A program made the position numbers and the translations under genes. From NCBI RefSeq assembly GCF_003240585.1, contig NZ_PCDP01000001.1:124001-188000 (forward strand): a stretch of DNA of 64,000 bases. The letters are read 5' to 3'. Below are positions 9,633-18,371 of the stretch, one piece after another (the stretch's first letter is position 1; each line of letters begins with the position of its first letter). This stretch comes from Arminella tubonensis (GTDB lineage Bacteria; Pseudomonadota; Alphaproteobacteria; Rhizobiales; Rhizobiaceae). The notes under the pieces are model-generated. The model was not told the DNA's origin, made no database searches, and was given only the letters and a program-made list of their open reading frames with translations.

Positions 9633-9888
9633 TTATCGTTCCCGTCGAAGCGGTGGTTGGGGTTGCCGGATCATTGTTCCACCAACATATATACGACGAT
9701 AGACCGTTTATCTTAAATTGCAATACACAGTTAATCATCCATAAGTTGTATTGCGTTGAGGTGAGTAAAAATGAGGCGTACCCCTTGACCGAAGCGATTT
9801 CCCTGTCCATGTCGGAGAACCGGAAAGTGGAAACTACCGGGATGCACCGCCCCCTTCCCAGCCGGCGCGACCTCATATTTAGAGAATC
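9633..9888. other. AT-rich intergenic region with an inverted repeat
   Basis: This 256-base gap separates the small hypothetical gene from topA and should hold both promoters. It contains GCAATACA (9720-9727) and its exact complement TGTATTGC (9747-9754), 19 bases apart. No convincing reading frame or terminator is seen. Confidence 0.4.
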
Positions 9889-12561
9889 ATGATGAATGTT
9901 GTAGTGGTGGAATCGCCTTCGAAGGCCAAGACGATCAATAAATATCTAGGACCTGGATATAAGGTGCTTGCGTCTTTCGGCCACGTGCGCGATCTGCCGG
10001 CGAAGGACGGTTCGGTCCTGCCGGATCAGGATTTCGAGATGCTGTGGGAGGTGGACAGCGCGTCCGCCAAGCGGATGAAGGATATCTCGGATGCCATGAA
10101 AACGGCAGACGGTCTCATTCTCGCGACTGACCCGGATCGCGAAGGCGAGGCTATTTCCTGGCACGTTCTCGATCTGCTGAACAAGAAGAAGGTCATCAAC
10201 GGCAAGAAGGTGCAGCGCGTCGTTTTCAACGCCATCACCAAGAAGGCGGTGTTGGACGCGATGGCACAGCCGCGCGACATCGATGTGCCGCTGGTGGATG
10301 CATACCTTGCCCGCCGCGCCCTGGATTATCTGGTTGGCTTCAATCTTTCTCCCGTGCTGTGGCGCAAGCTGCCCGGCGCTCGTTCGGCTGGACGCGTACA
10401 ATCGGTTGCGCTGCGCCTCGTCTGCGACCGTGAATCCGAGATCGAACGCTTCATTACCGAGGAATACTGGAACCTTTCGGCTTTGCTGAAGACACCGAGG
10501 GGTGACGAGTTTGAAGCACGCCTGGTTGTGGCCAATGGCAAGCGATTGCAGGCGCGTTCGATCGGCAACGGCGAAGACGCAGCCAAATTGAAGGCGCTGC
10601 TTGAGGGTGCAAGCTATGTCGTTGATACGGTCGAGGCAAAGCCGGTCAAGCGCAATCCCGGTCCTCCCTTCACAACTTCCACACTACAGCAGGCAGCCTC
10701 GTCGAAACTCGGCTTTTCGGCATCCCGCACCATGCAGGTGGCGCAGAGGCTCTACGAAGGCTTCGACATAGGCGGCGAGACGGTCGGTCTCATTACCTAT
10801 ATGCGTACCGACGGCGTACAAATGGCGCCGGAGGCCATCGACGCTGCCCGCGACGCGATCGTCGACCAGTTCGGCAAGCGCTATCTGCCTGAGAAGGCCC
10901 GCTTCTATGCCACCAAGGCAAAGAACGCCCAGGAGGCGCACGAGGCTATTCGACCGACTGATTTCAATCGCTCGCCGGACAAGGTCCGCGACTATCTCGA
11001 CGCCGATCAGAGCCGCCTCTACGACCTTATCTGGAAACGCGGCATCGCCAGCCAGATGGCGTCGGCGGAGATCGAGCGGACGACCGTGGAGATACTTGCC
11101 GATAATAATGGTGAGAAAGCCGGACTTCGCGCCGTTGGCTCGGTGATCCGTTTCGATGGCTTCATTGCGGCCTACACCGACCAGAAGGAAGACGGCGAGC
11201 AGAGCGATGATGGCGACGAGGACGGTCGGCTGCCGGAGATCAACGCCCGCGAAAACCTGGCGAAGCAAAAGATCAATTCGACCCAGCATTTTACCGAGCC
11301 GCCGCCGCGCTATTCGGAAGCGACGCTGATCAAGAAGATGGAAGAGCTCGGCATCGGGCGGCCCTCGACCTATGCCGCGACGCTGGCGACGCTGCGCGAC
11401 CGGGACTATGTGACGATCGACAAGCGCAAGCTGGTGCCGCATTCAAAGGGTCGGCTGGTCACGGCATTCCTCGAGAGCTTCTTCACGCGCTACGTCGAAT
11501 ATGATTTCACGGCCGATCTCGAAGAGAAGCTCGATCGCATCTCGGCCGGCGAACTGAACTGGAAGGATGTGCTTCGCGAATTCTGGACCGCCTTCTTCGC
11601 CCAGATCGAAGACACCAAGGAACTGCGCGTCACCAACGTGCTGGACGCGCTGAACGAGACGCTGGCGCCGCTCGTATTCCCCAAGCGCGAAGACGGCAGC
11701 GATCCGCGTATCTGTCAGGTCTGCGGCACCGGCAATCTGTCATTGAAGCTCGGCAAGTACGGCGCCTTCGTCGGCTGCTCGAACTATCCGGACTGCAACT
11801 ACACACGCCAGCTTTCGTCCGAGGGCGGTGCGGAGGCGGACGCGTCGGGGGCCAACGAGCCGAAGAACCTCGGCAAGGATCCTGTCACCGGCGAAGAATT
11901 GACGCTGCGCAGCGGCCGCTTCGGGCCCTATATCCAGCGTGGCGATGGCAAGGAGGCCAAGCGTTCCTCGCTGCCGAAGGGCTGGAAGCCGGAGGAGATC
12001 GACTACGAGAAGGCAATGGCCTTGATCGCGCTGCCTCGCGACATCGGTAAGCACCCCGAAAGCGGCAAGATGATCTCATCCGGCATCGGTCGCTACGGGC
12101 CATTCCTGCTGCATGACGGCGGCTACGCCAATCTCGAAACCGTCGAAGACGTCTTTACCGTCGGGCTCAATCGCGCCGTCACCGTTCTTGCGGAGAAGCA
12201 GGCCAAAGGCCCCGGCGGCGGGCGCGGCACGCCGGCAGCGCTGAAGGAGCTCGGCGACCACCCCGATGGCGGCAAGATTACCGTCCGCGATGGCAAATAC
12301 GGACCATACGTCAACTGGGCCAAGGTCAATGCAACGCTTCCGAAGGGCAAGGACCCGCAGAGCGTGACGGTCGAGGAGGCACTCGCCCTCATCGTCGAAA
12401 AGAGTGGCAAGCCGGGCGGCACGAAAACCAAGGCGAAGGCGAAAGCTCCTGCCAAAGCCAAGCTGGCAGCCGCGACAAGCAAGGCAACCAAAGCCACGGC
12501 AAAACCGAAGGCGACGACTGCAAAGAAGCCAGCCGCCAAGACAGCGAAGAAGAGCGCATAG
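9889..12561 (+). CDS. topA: DNA topoisomerase I
   Basis: Type IA topoisomerase that relaxes negative supercoils. The 890-residue protein has the TOPRIM motif ESPSKAKTI near the start and DPDREGE at 81-87, and the active-site tyrosine Tyr304 in LITYMRTDG. A four-Cys zinc motif (CQVCG and CSNYPDC, around residues 606-629) is followed by further topoisomerase C-terminal repeats with the pattern SGRFGPYIQ, IGRYGPFLL and DGKYGPYVN. The last 50 residues are a Lys/Ala/Pro tail resembling histone H1. Two ATGs are adjacent (9889 and 9892). Its stop overlaps the start of rnr by one base. Confidence 0.97.
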   Translation: MMNVVVVESPSKAKTINKYLGPGYKVLASFGHVRDLPAKDGSVLPDQDFEMLWEVDSASAKRMKDISDAMKTADGLILATDPDREGEAISWHVLDLLNKKKVINGKKVQRVVFNAITKKAVLDAMAQPRDIDVPLVDAYLARRALDYLVGFNLSPVLWRKLPGARSAGRVQSVALRLVCDRESEIERFITEEYWNLSALLKTPRGDEFEARLVVANGKRLQARSIGNGEDAAKLKALLEGASYVVDTVEAKPVKRNPGPPFTTSTLQQAASSKLGFSASRTMQVAQRLYEGFDIGGETVGLITYMRTDGVQMAPEAIDAARDAIVDQFGKRYLPEKARFYATKAKNAQEAHEAIRPTDFNRSPDKVRDYLDADQSRLYDLIWKRGIASQMASAEIERTTVEILADNNGEKAGLRAVGSVIRFDGFIAAYTDQKEDGEQSDDGDEDGRLPEINARENLAKQKINSTQHFTEPPPRYSEATLIKKMEELGIGRPSTYAATLATLRDRDYVTIDKRKLVPHSKGRLVTAFLESFFTRYVEYDFTADLEEKLDRISAGELNWKDVLREFWTAFFAQIEDTKELRVTNVLDALNETLAPLVFPKREDGSDPRICQVCGTGNLSLKLGKYGAFVGCSNYPDCNYTRQLSSEGGAEADASGANEPKNLGKDPVTGEELTLRSGRFGPYIQRGDGKEAKRSSLPKGWKPEEIDYEKAMALIALPRDIGKHPESGKMISSGIGRYGPFLLHDGGYANLETVEDVFTVGLNRAVTVLAEKQAKGPGGGRGTPAALKELGDHPDGGKITVRDGKYGPYVNWAKVNATLPKGKDPQSVTVEEALALIVEKSGKPGGTKTKAKAKAPAKAKLAAATSKATKATAKPKATTAKKPAAKTAKKSA

Positions 12562-14936
12562 TGACCAGAGAACCGCGCGGCAGATTTCCTTCAACCGGCC
12601 AACGCGCGGGCAAACATGTTCGCGCGACCACCAATGCGCCGGCCGCGGAGCCGCTGAATATCATTCACGGTGTGCTGCCGCCGCGCGACGTCATCTTGCG
12701 CTTCATTGCCGACCATCCACAGCAGGCCTCGAAGCGCGAGATTGCCAAGGCGTTCGGGCTGAAAGGCGAGCAACGCGTCGAGCTCAAGGACCTTCTGCGC
12801 GACCTCGAGGAAGAGGGCATGCTGCAGAAGAGCCGCAAGTCGCTCATCCGGCCCGGTGCGCTGCCTCCGGTGACGGTGCTCGACATCACGACCCGCGACA
12901 AGGACGGCGAACTGATCGGCCGACCGGCCGAATGGCCTGAGGATGCCGGAGTAGCACCGGCTGTCACCATCCGGCAATCGTCCTCCCCTGCCGGCCGCAA
13001 CGGCAAGGGCAAGGCTCCTGTCGCCGGGCTTGGCGACCGCATTCTCGCGAAGATCTTTGCGGCCTCGCATCATGGCGGGCCTGCCTATACCGCGCGGATC
13101 ATCAAGGTTCTCGACAAGCGAGGCACCGCGACGCTCGGCGTCTTTCGCGAAACGCCGGGCGGTGGCGGCAGGCTTATGCCGGTCGAGCGGCGCGGCGAGG
13201 AGATGGTCATCGATCCCGATGATGTCGGCGGCGCCAAGGATGGGGACCTGATTGAAGTCGAGGTGGCGCGGCTTGGCCGTTTCGGCCTGCCGCGTGCCAA
13301 GGTTCTGACCATTGTCGGCTCGACTGGCTCGGAGAAGGCGATTTCGATGATCGCCATCCACGCCCATGGCATTCCAAACATCTTCCCCCTGCCCGTCATC
13401 GACGCCGCCGAAGCCGCCGAGCCGGCGACCATGTCGCGCCGCGAAGACTGGCGCAGCCTGCCGCTGATCACCATCGATCCGCCTGATGCCAAGGACCATG
13501 ACGACGCGGTTTACGCCGAAATGGACCCCTCGCCCGACAACGAGGAAGGCATCATCGTCACGGTCGCGATCGCCGACGTTTCCTGGTATGTCCGGTCCGG
13601 TTCGGCCCTCGATCGCGAGGCGTTGAAGCGCGGCAATTCAGTCTATTTCCCGGATCGCGTCGTACCGATGCTGCCGGAGCGCATTTCGAACGATCTGTGT
13701 TCGTTGAAGGAAGGCGTCGACCGTCCGGCGCTAGCGGTGCGGATGGTCTTTTCGAAGGATGGACGCAAGATCGGCCACACCTTCCACCGCATCATGATGA
13801 AGAGCGCTGCAAAACTCTCCTACCAGCAGGCGCAGTCGGCAATCGACGGCAACCCCGACGACAAGACCGGCACCTTGCTCGAGCCGATCCTGAAGCCGCT
13901 CTACCATGCGTTCGACGTCATGAAGCGCGGTCGCGATCGTCGCCAACCGCTCGAGCTCGACATGCCGGAGCGCAAGATCCTGCTGAAGCCGGACGGCACG
14001 GTCGACCGTGTCGTCGTGCCGCCGCGGCTTGACGCGCACAAGCTCATCGAAGAAATGATGATCCAGGCCAACGTCGCCGCCGCCGAGACGCTGGAAAAGA
14101 AGCGCCAGTCGCTGATCTATCGCATCCACGACGGCCCGACGCTTGCCAAGCAGGAGATCCTGCGTGAGTTTCTGGCCACGCTTGGCATCTCGCTTGTCAA
14201 GGGCGGCAACATGCGGGCCAACAACTTCAACGGCATCCTGGCGAAAGCGGAAGGCACGGCGCATCAGACGATGGTGAGTGAAATGGTTCTGAGATCACAG
14301 AGCCAGGCGATCTACAGCCCCGAGAATATCGGGCATTTCGGCCTCAATCTGATGAAATATGCACATTTCACCTCGCCGATCCGCCGCTATGCCGACTTGA
14401 TCGTCCATCGCGCCCTCGTCGGCTCGCTCGGGCTCGGCGAAGGCGGCATCACGCCGGAAGAGGAAGCGGCTCTCGACGACATCGCCGCTGAAATCTCCAC
14501 CTTCGAACGCCGCGCCATGGCCGCCGAGCGCGAGACGGTCGATCGGCTGATTGCGCATCATCTGAGCAGCCGTGTCGGGGAAGAATTCGACGGCCGTGTC
14601 GGCGGCGTCACCAAAGCGGGGCTTTTTATTGCCCTTCCGGACTATGGGGCCGATGGTTTCGTTCCTATATCTACGCTTGGCAACGACTACTTCATCTATG
14701 ACGAGGCCCATCAGGCGTTGACAGGTGAAAAAACCGGTCTCGGCTATCGCCTCGGCGACAGCGTCCGCGTCAAGCTGGCGGAGGCGATCCCGCTTGCCGG
14801 AGCGCTGCGGTTCGAGATGTTGAGCGAAGGACGCGAAATGCCAACCGCCATGCGCTCGTTTCACAAATCGGGGCGCCGCAACGCAGGCCCGGCCCACCGG
14901 AAAGCCGGTACGAGGCCACCGCGCGGCCGCAGATAA
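12561..14936 (+). CDS. rnr: Ribonuclease R
   Basis: This 791-residue processive 3'-5' exoribonuclease degrades structured RNA. It has an N-terminal winged-helix region (about 40-95), cold-shock-like domains, an RNB catalytic domain with the metal motif PPDAKDHDDAV (near residues 307-317), and a C-terminal S1 domain with GRVGGVTKAGLFIAL (about 675-690). A short basic tail rich in Arg, His and Pro ends the protein. It starts with GTG and is coupled to topA through TAGTG, so the two genes share a transcript. Confidence 0.96.
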   Translation: MTREPRGRFPSTGQRAGKHVRATTNAPAAEPLNIIHGVLPPRDVILRFIADHPQQASKREIAKAFGLKGEQRVELKDLLRDLEEEGMLQKSRKSLIRPGALPPVTVLDITTRDKDGELIGRPAEWPEDAGVAPAVTIRQSSSPAGRNGKGKAPVAGLGDRILAKIFAASHHGGPAYTARIIKVLDKRGTATLGVFRETPGGGGRLMPVERRGEEMVIDPDDVGGAKDGDLIEVEVARLGRFGLPRAKVLTIVGSTGSEKAISMIAIHAHGIPNIFPLPVIDAAEAAEPATMSRREDWRSLPLITIDPPDAKDHDDAVYAEMDPSPDNEEGIIVTVAIADVSWYVRSGSALDREALKRGNSVYFPDRVVPMLPERISNDLCSLKEGVDRPALAVRMVFSKDGRKIGHTFHRIMMKSAAKLSYQQAQSAIDGNPDDKTGTLLEPILKPLYHAFDVMKRGRDRRQPLELDMPERKILLKPDGTVDRVVVPPRLDAHKLIEEMMIQANVAAAETLEKKRQSLIYRIHDGPTLAKQEILREFLATLGISLVKGGNMRANNFNGILAKAEGTAHQTMVSEMVLRSQSQAIYSPENIGHFGLNLMKYAHFTSPIRRYADLIVHRALVGSLGLGEGGITPEEEAALDDIAAEISTFERRAMAAERETVDRLIAHHLSSRVGEEFDGRVGGVTKAGLFIALPDYGADGFVPISTLGNDYFIYDEAHQALTGEKTGLGYRLGDSVRVKLAEAIPLAGALRFEMLSEGREMPTAMRSFHKSGRRNAGPAHRKAGTRPPRGRR

Positions 14937-14968
14937 ATAGCCACTGCTGGCGGCGGCAGGAGGACAGA

Positions 14969-15430
14969 ATGACAATGAACGGCCAGTCCGATCCGACGAT
15001 TGCTCGGTACGGCAAACCCAGCGAAGCCGAGCGCCCGCTCGGCCGCTCGATCATGCGTGGCATGCTGGGCCGATGCCCCAACTGTGGCGACGGCAGACTT
15101 TTCCGTGCCTTCCTGAAGCCGGTGGAACACTGTCCCGTCTGCAACGAGGAGATATTTCACCAGCGCTCCGACGACCTTCCTCCCTATCTGGTCATCCTCG
15201 TTCTCGGTCACGTGGTCGTCGGCGGCTATATGCTGACCGACACGCTGCACCATCTGCCCATGTGGCTCACTCTTGCGATCTGGGCGCCGATTACGATCCT
15301 GACTGCACTCCTGATTATCCAGCCGATCAAGGGGGGCGTCATCGGGCTTCAATGGGCGCTGAGGATGCACGGCTTTGGCGGTCACGACGACAAGCCGGAT
15401 GAATTCGACGATGGAAGCGGCGAACCGTGA
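14969..15430 (+). CDS. DUF983 family membrane protein
   Basis: This 153-residue protein has two CxxC-type pairs in its N-terminal cytosolic part (GRCPNCGDG and HCPVCNEE), which suggest a zinc ribbon. Two membrane spans follow (about 72-95 and 98-118), then an acidic tail. This is the standard layout of DUF983. The function is unknown, though some members are near cytochrome oxidase genes. It follows rnr by 32 bases and overlaps the next gene by four bases, so it is part of the topA-rnr transcription unit. Confidence 0.9.
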   Translation: MTMNGQSDPTIARYGKPSEAERPLGRSIMRGMLGRCPNCGDGRLFRAFLKPVEHCPVCNEEIFHQRSDDLPPYLVILVLGHVVVGGYMLTDTLHHLPMWLTLAIWAPITILTALLIIQPIKGGVIGLQWALRMHGFGGHDDKPDEFDDGSGEP

Positions 15431-16113
15431 GCGGATCGCCAGAGGCAGCGCTTGGCGGACCGGTCGCGAGACCGAAGGATGCGGCGACCCTGATCCTGAT
15501 AGACCGGTCACGCGGAGACACTCGCGTCCTCCTCGGCCGACGCGCTGCAGCACATGCGTTCATGCCCGGTCTCTACGTCTTTCCCGGCGGACGCAGGGAC
15601 GCCGGCGATTTCAGGCGCCCCTTCGCAAGCGACCTGCACCCGCTGGTCACGGAGAAGCTCCTTGCCTCAAACCGGCGGCCGATGACGGTTCGCGGTGCCC
15701 GGGCACTGGCGCTTGCAGCAATCCGGGAACTGGCGGAAGAGACGGGACTGCAGTTCGGCGGACAGCAATCATCAACAGGCGATACTTCCGGAGCCGCCGA
15801 ACTCGCCAGCCTGCGATACGTCGCGCGCGCGATCACACCGCCCGGATTTCCCCGTCGCTACGATACGCGTTTCTTCCTGACCTTCACCGACGAAGCCGGC
15901 ATCGATCCATCGCACATTCGCGATTCGCGAGAGTTGCTTGATCTGCAATGGCTTGACATCGGAGACATTTCTTGTCTGAACATGCCGGACATTACAAAGA
16001 TGGTTTTGGGCGATGTAATCGAGCTGATGAAGGCCGGTCCGTCACTTGGATTTGGCCGTGCCGTGCCTTTCTATTTCTTGCGCCGCGGACTGCCCGTCCG
16101 CCACATGCTCTAA
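15427..16113 (+). CDS. Nudix hydrolase
   Basis: This 228-residue Nudix protein hydrolyses a nucleoside diphosphate linked to some other group, possibly a CoA derivative. The Nudix box is split by an insertion: PGGRRD near residues 56-61 and RELAEETGL near 99-107, with about 38 residues between them. That long insertion is typical of the NUDT7/NUDT19-like subgroup, not of MutT. The N-terminal strand region (DAATLILIDRS and RVLLGRRAA) matches the family. It starts with GTG overlapping the DUF983 gene. The substrate is inferred only from the subgroup. Confidence 0.88.
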   Translation: MSGSPEAALGGPVARPKDAATLILIDRSRGDTRVLLGRRAAAHAFMPGLYVFPGGRRDAGDFRRPFASDLHPLVTEKLLASNRRPMTVRGARALALAAIRELAEETGLQFGGQQSSTGDTSGAAELASLRYVARAITPPGFPRRYDTRFFLTFTDEAGIDPSHIRDSRELLDLQWLDIGDISCLNMPDITKMVLGDVIELMKAGPSLGFGRAVPFYFLRRGLPVRHML

Positions 16114-16123
16114 GGATCAATTC

Positions 16124-17308
16124 ATGTCTGAACCGACGAACGGCAAAGTCGGCCATGTCGAAGAAATTCATTGGCCATCGCTTTTCGCCGCCATCTCGTC
16201 GATCTCTTCCGTCGGCATCGCAATAGGCCTCGGCCTTCCCCTCCTCAGCATCATCCTTGAAAAACGTGGCATACCTTCCACCCTGATCGGCCTCAACACC
16301 GCCATGGCAGGTGTCGCCGCAATGATCGCCGCGCCGATCACCACGCGGCTGGCGCACCGATTCGGCGTCGCACAGACCATGCTGTGGGCGGTCGTGCTTT
16401 CAGCCATCAGCGCCCTCGGCTTTTACTACGCCGAAGATTTCTGGCTCTGGTTCCCATTGCGCCTGGTCTTTCACGGCGCGACGACGACGCTCTTCATCCT
16501 GTCTGAATTCTGGATCAACGCAGCTTCGCCGCCGACCAAGCGAGGGTTCGTCCTCGGGCTCTACGCCACCGTTCTGTCACTCGGCTTTGCCGCCGGACCG
16601 CTTATCTTTTCCCTTGTCGGCAGCGAAGGCCTCCTGCCCTTTGCGATCGGCTCCTGCGCCATCCTCGTCGCTGCCATTCCCATCTTCATCGCCAGGAACG
16701 AAAGTCCGGTGCTTGGAGAAAAGCCGGAGCTGCATTTCATGCGCTACGTCTTCCTTGTGCCGACAGCGACCGCCGCAGTCTTCGTTTTTGGTGCTGTCGA
16801 GGCCGGCGGTCTGGCGCTCTTCCCGATCTACGCCACGCGCTCGGGATTCGGCGAGTCGCAGGCGGCGCTGCTGTTGACGATGATGGGCGTAGGCAATGTC
16901 GTGTTCCAGATTCCCCTCGGGCTGCTCTCCGACCGGCTTTCCGACAAGCGTCCGCTCTTGACGGCAATGGCCTGCATGGGGCTGGTCGGTGCGCTCCTAT
17001 TGCCGTTCCTCGCGACAAACTGGCTGTTGATGGCAGCCGTACTGCTCTTCTGGGGCGGCTGCGTTTCAGGCCTCTATACCGTTGGGCTCAGTCACCTCGG
17101 ATCGCGCCTGACAGGTCCCGATCTGGCAGCCGCAAATGCCGCCTTCGTCTTCTGCTACGCAGTCGGCACTGTTGCCGGGCCGCAAGCGATCGGCACCGCC
17201 ATCGACATCTCAGGGGCAAACGGATTTGCATGGTGTATCGCCGGTTTCTTCGGGCTTTATGTCATCCTTTCCGCGATCCGACTGATGTTCATGGGGAACA
17301 GGGGTTGA
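16124..17308 (+). CDS. MFS transporter
   Basis: This 394-residue integral membrane protein has about twelve hydrophobic segments and two related halves, typical of the major facilitator superfamily. Between segments 2 and 3 lies TTRLAHRFG, a variant of the MFS loop motif, and the second half has the matching GLLSDRLSDKRP. It resembles YcaD/UMF-type permeases, whose substrate is unclear. The ATG at 16124 follows AAGGA and avoids the upstream open stretch that would overlap the Nudix gene. It is probably the last gene of the topA-rnr unit. Confidence 0.9.
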   Translation: MSEPTNGKVGHVEEIHWPSLFAAISSISSVGIAIGLGLPLLSIILEKRGIPSTLIGLNTAMAGVAAMIAAPITTRLAHRFGVAQTMLWAVVLSAISALGFYYAEDFWLWFPLRLVFHGATTTLFILSEFWINAASPPTKRGFVLGLYATVLSLGFAAGPLIFSLVGSEGLLPFAIGSCAILVAAIPIFIARNESPVLGEKPELHFMRYVFLVPTATAAVFVFGAVEAGGLALFPIYATRSGFGESQAALLLTMMGVGNVVFQIPLGLLSDRLSDKRPLLTAMACMGLVGALLLPFLATNWLLMAAVLLFWGGCVSGLYTVGLSHLGSRLTGPDLAAANAAFVFCYAVGTVAGPQAIGTAIDISGANGFAWCIAGFFGLYVILSAIRLMFMGNRG

Positions 17309-17338
17309 CTTTTGGGGCGCGATTTGTAATTTCGCGCC
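17305..17338 (+). promoter_or_regulatory. Hairpin and possible rpmG promoter after the MFS gene
   Basis: Directly at the MFS stop codon lie TTGACT (17305-17310) and TAATTT (17327-17332) with 16 bases between, a plausible promoter for rpmG. The same stretch holds a perfect seven-base inverted repeat GGCGCGA/TCGCGCC (17316-17338). It lacks a T-run, so it is a weak terminator at best. Confidence 0.4.
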
Positions 17339-17401
17339 AGAATTAGCCGTGGACCCGGATCGGTCGTCCATGGAATCATTTCACTTAAAGGCAGGACGAC
17401 C

Positions 17402-17569
17402 ATGGCCAAGGCTACAACAATCAAGATCAAGCTGCTGTCGACAGCCGACACCGGTTCCTTCTACGTCACGACGAAGAACAGCCGTACGATGACCGACAAG
17501 ATGACAAAGACGAAGTATGACCCGATTGCACGCAAGCATGTCGAGTTCAAGGAAACCAAGATCAAGTAA
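17402..17569 (+). CDS. rpmG: 50S ribosomal protein L33
   Basis: This 55-residue basic protein begins [18 protein letters not shown] and ends VEFKETKIK, which is L33 of the large ribosomal subunit. It has no cysteines, so it is the zinc-free (C-minus) form. The start is the ATG at 17402 after a GGCAGGACGACC stretch. A strong intrinsic terminator follows at once. Confidence 0.95.
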   Translation: MAKATTIKIKLLSTADTGSFYVTTKNSRTMTDKMTKTKYDPIARKHVEFKETKIK

Positions 17570-17587
17570 AATCTTGGTTGTCTCGGT

Positions 17588-17623
17588 TTTAAAGGGCGCG
17601 TCCGCAAGGATCGCGCCTTTTTC
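17588..17623 (+). terminator. Intrinsic terminator of rpmG
   Basis: AAAGGGCGCG and TCGCGCCTTTTT form a GC-rich stem with a run of five T residues, 20 bases after the rpmG stop codon. Confidence 0.85.
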
Positions 17624-17708
17624 GTTTCCGCCGCCTTGCAGACCATGAGCCTCGAGCCGCCCTTCAGGCGTGCGAATGCAGCGTCGAGATACCCCAACGT
17701 CATGCAAC

Positions 17709-17870
17709 GAAAAACGCCGCGCTCCCCTGGGGAAGGCGGCGTTTTCAATTGGGGGCCGACTAGTTTGCAAGCGGCACGAGGAACCGCGTAGATATGCTTA
17801 CTAGCCGGCCGACCCCACGACCCAGGAGATGCGGCGGACCTGAGCATCATGGGGTATCTTTGCCCTTCTT
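17709..17870 (-). ncRNA. Candidate structured small RNA downstream of rpmG
   Basis: No protein frame is convincing here, but the leftward strand has a strong intrinsic terminator: AACGCCGCC and GGCGGCGTT arms with a T-run at 17710-17745. Before it is a long imperfect stem: CCGACTAGT at 17756-17764 pairs with ACTAGCCGG at 17800-17808 with one mismatch, flanked by GGGG and CCCC runs. An inner GCGG/CCGC hairpin spans 17771-17787. The size and the terminator fit the trans-acting small RNAs of rhizobia. The 5' end is a guess, because I cannot fix a promoter; TATAAC in the AT-rich stretch near 17890 is a possible -10. Confidence 0.55.
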
Positions 17871-18371
17871 ACGGGCTTGTCCTCATATGGTTATAAATTT
17901 GACCGAAAGCCAATTAAAATCAACAGATTCTTAACGTCAGGACGAGGTTGCGTCGTTCTATGGTTAAGATTCCCGCTCTGGCACAGGTGAATATTAGCAA
18001 ATAATCACAATTTCAGGTCGAAAACAACAAGAATAGTGGAGAAATTCTGAAATATATCTACCGATATACAGTTAGTTTTTTCTATCTTTTTTTGAAAACT
18101 TTAGTCTTCTTGCCAATAGTCCATAACAATCTCTGTATTACTTGGCGCAACCGTCTGCACCTCTAAGTATTGACCGCAGAAAACGGTCACCAAAAATTTC
18201 ATGACGCGAGGGAATGCGGATTATTCTGGTTTTCGATCACCGATATTGTGTTGCCGCCGCTAAGGGCGCGGCGTTTGCTGACGACCGAAATAGGTAGATT
18301 AAAGTTTTGCAACAACTACCAAAATCGGTCGGAATTTCATCCGAAACCACCGTGCGGCCCGATCGATCGCG
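17871..18371. other. AT-rich intergenic region without a gene
   Basis: About 500 bases between the small-RNA candidate and pleD, clearly richer in A and T than the surroundings. It includes a T-rich stretch at 18065-18110 and the half-site TCTTAACCATAG (reverse strand, about 17958-17969), which resembles the TTAACCAT half-site of CtrA. I see no supported reading frame. Confidence 0.5.

Noticed and set aside
9720..9754. GCAATACA/TGTATTGC repeat as a quorum-sensing box
   Set aside because: Arms are 19 bases apart, unlike the compact 18-20 base LuxR-type palindrome, and no luxR/luxI gene is present.
17461..17850. 129-codon minus-strand frame over rpmG and the small-RNA candidate
   Set aside because: It is antisense to rpmG and crosses two terminators.
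18065..18110. T-rich stretch as a terminator
   Set aside because: No stem precedes it on either strand.
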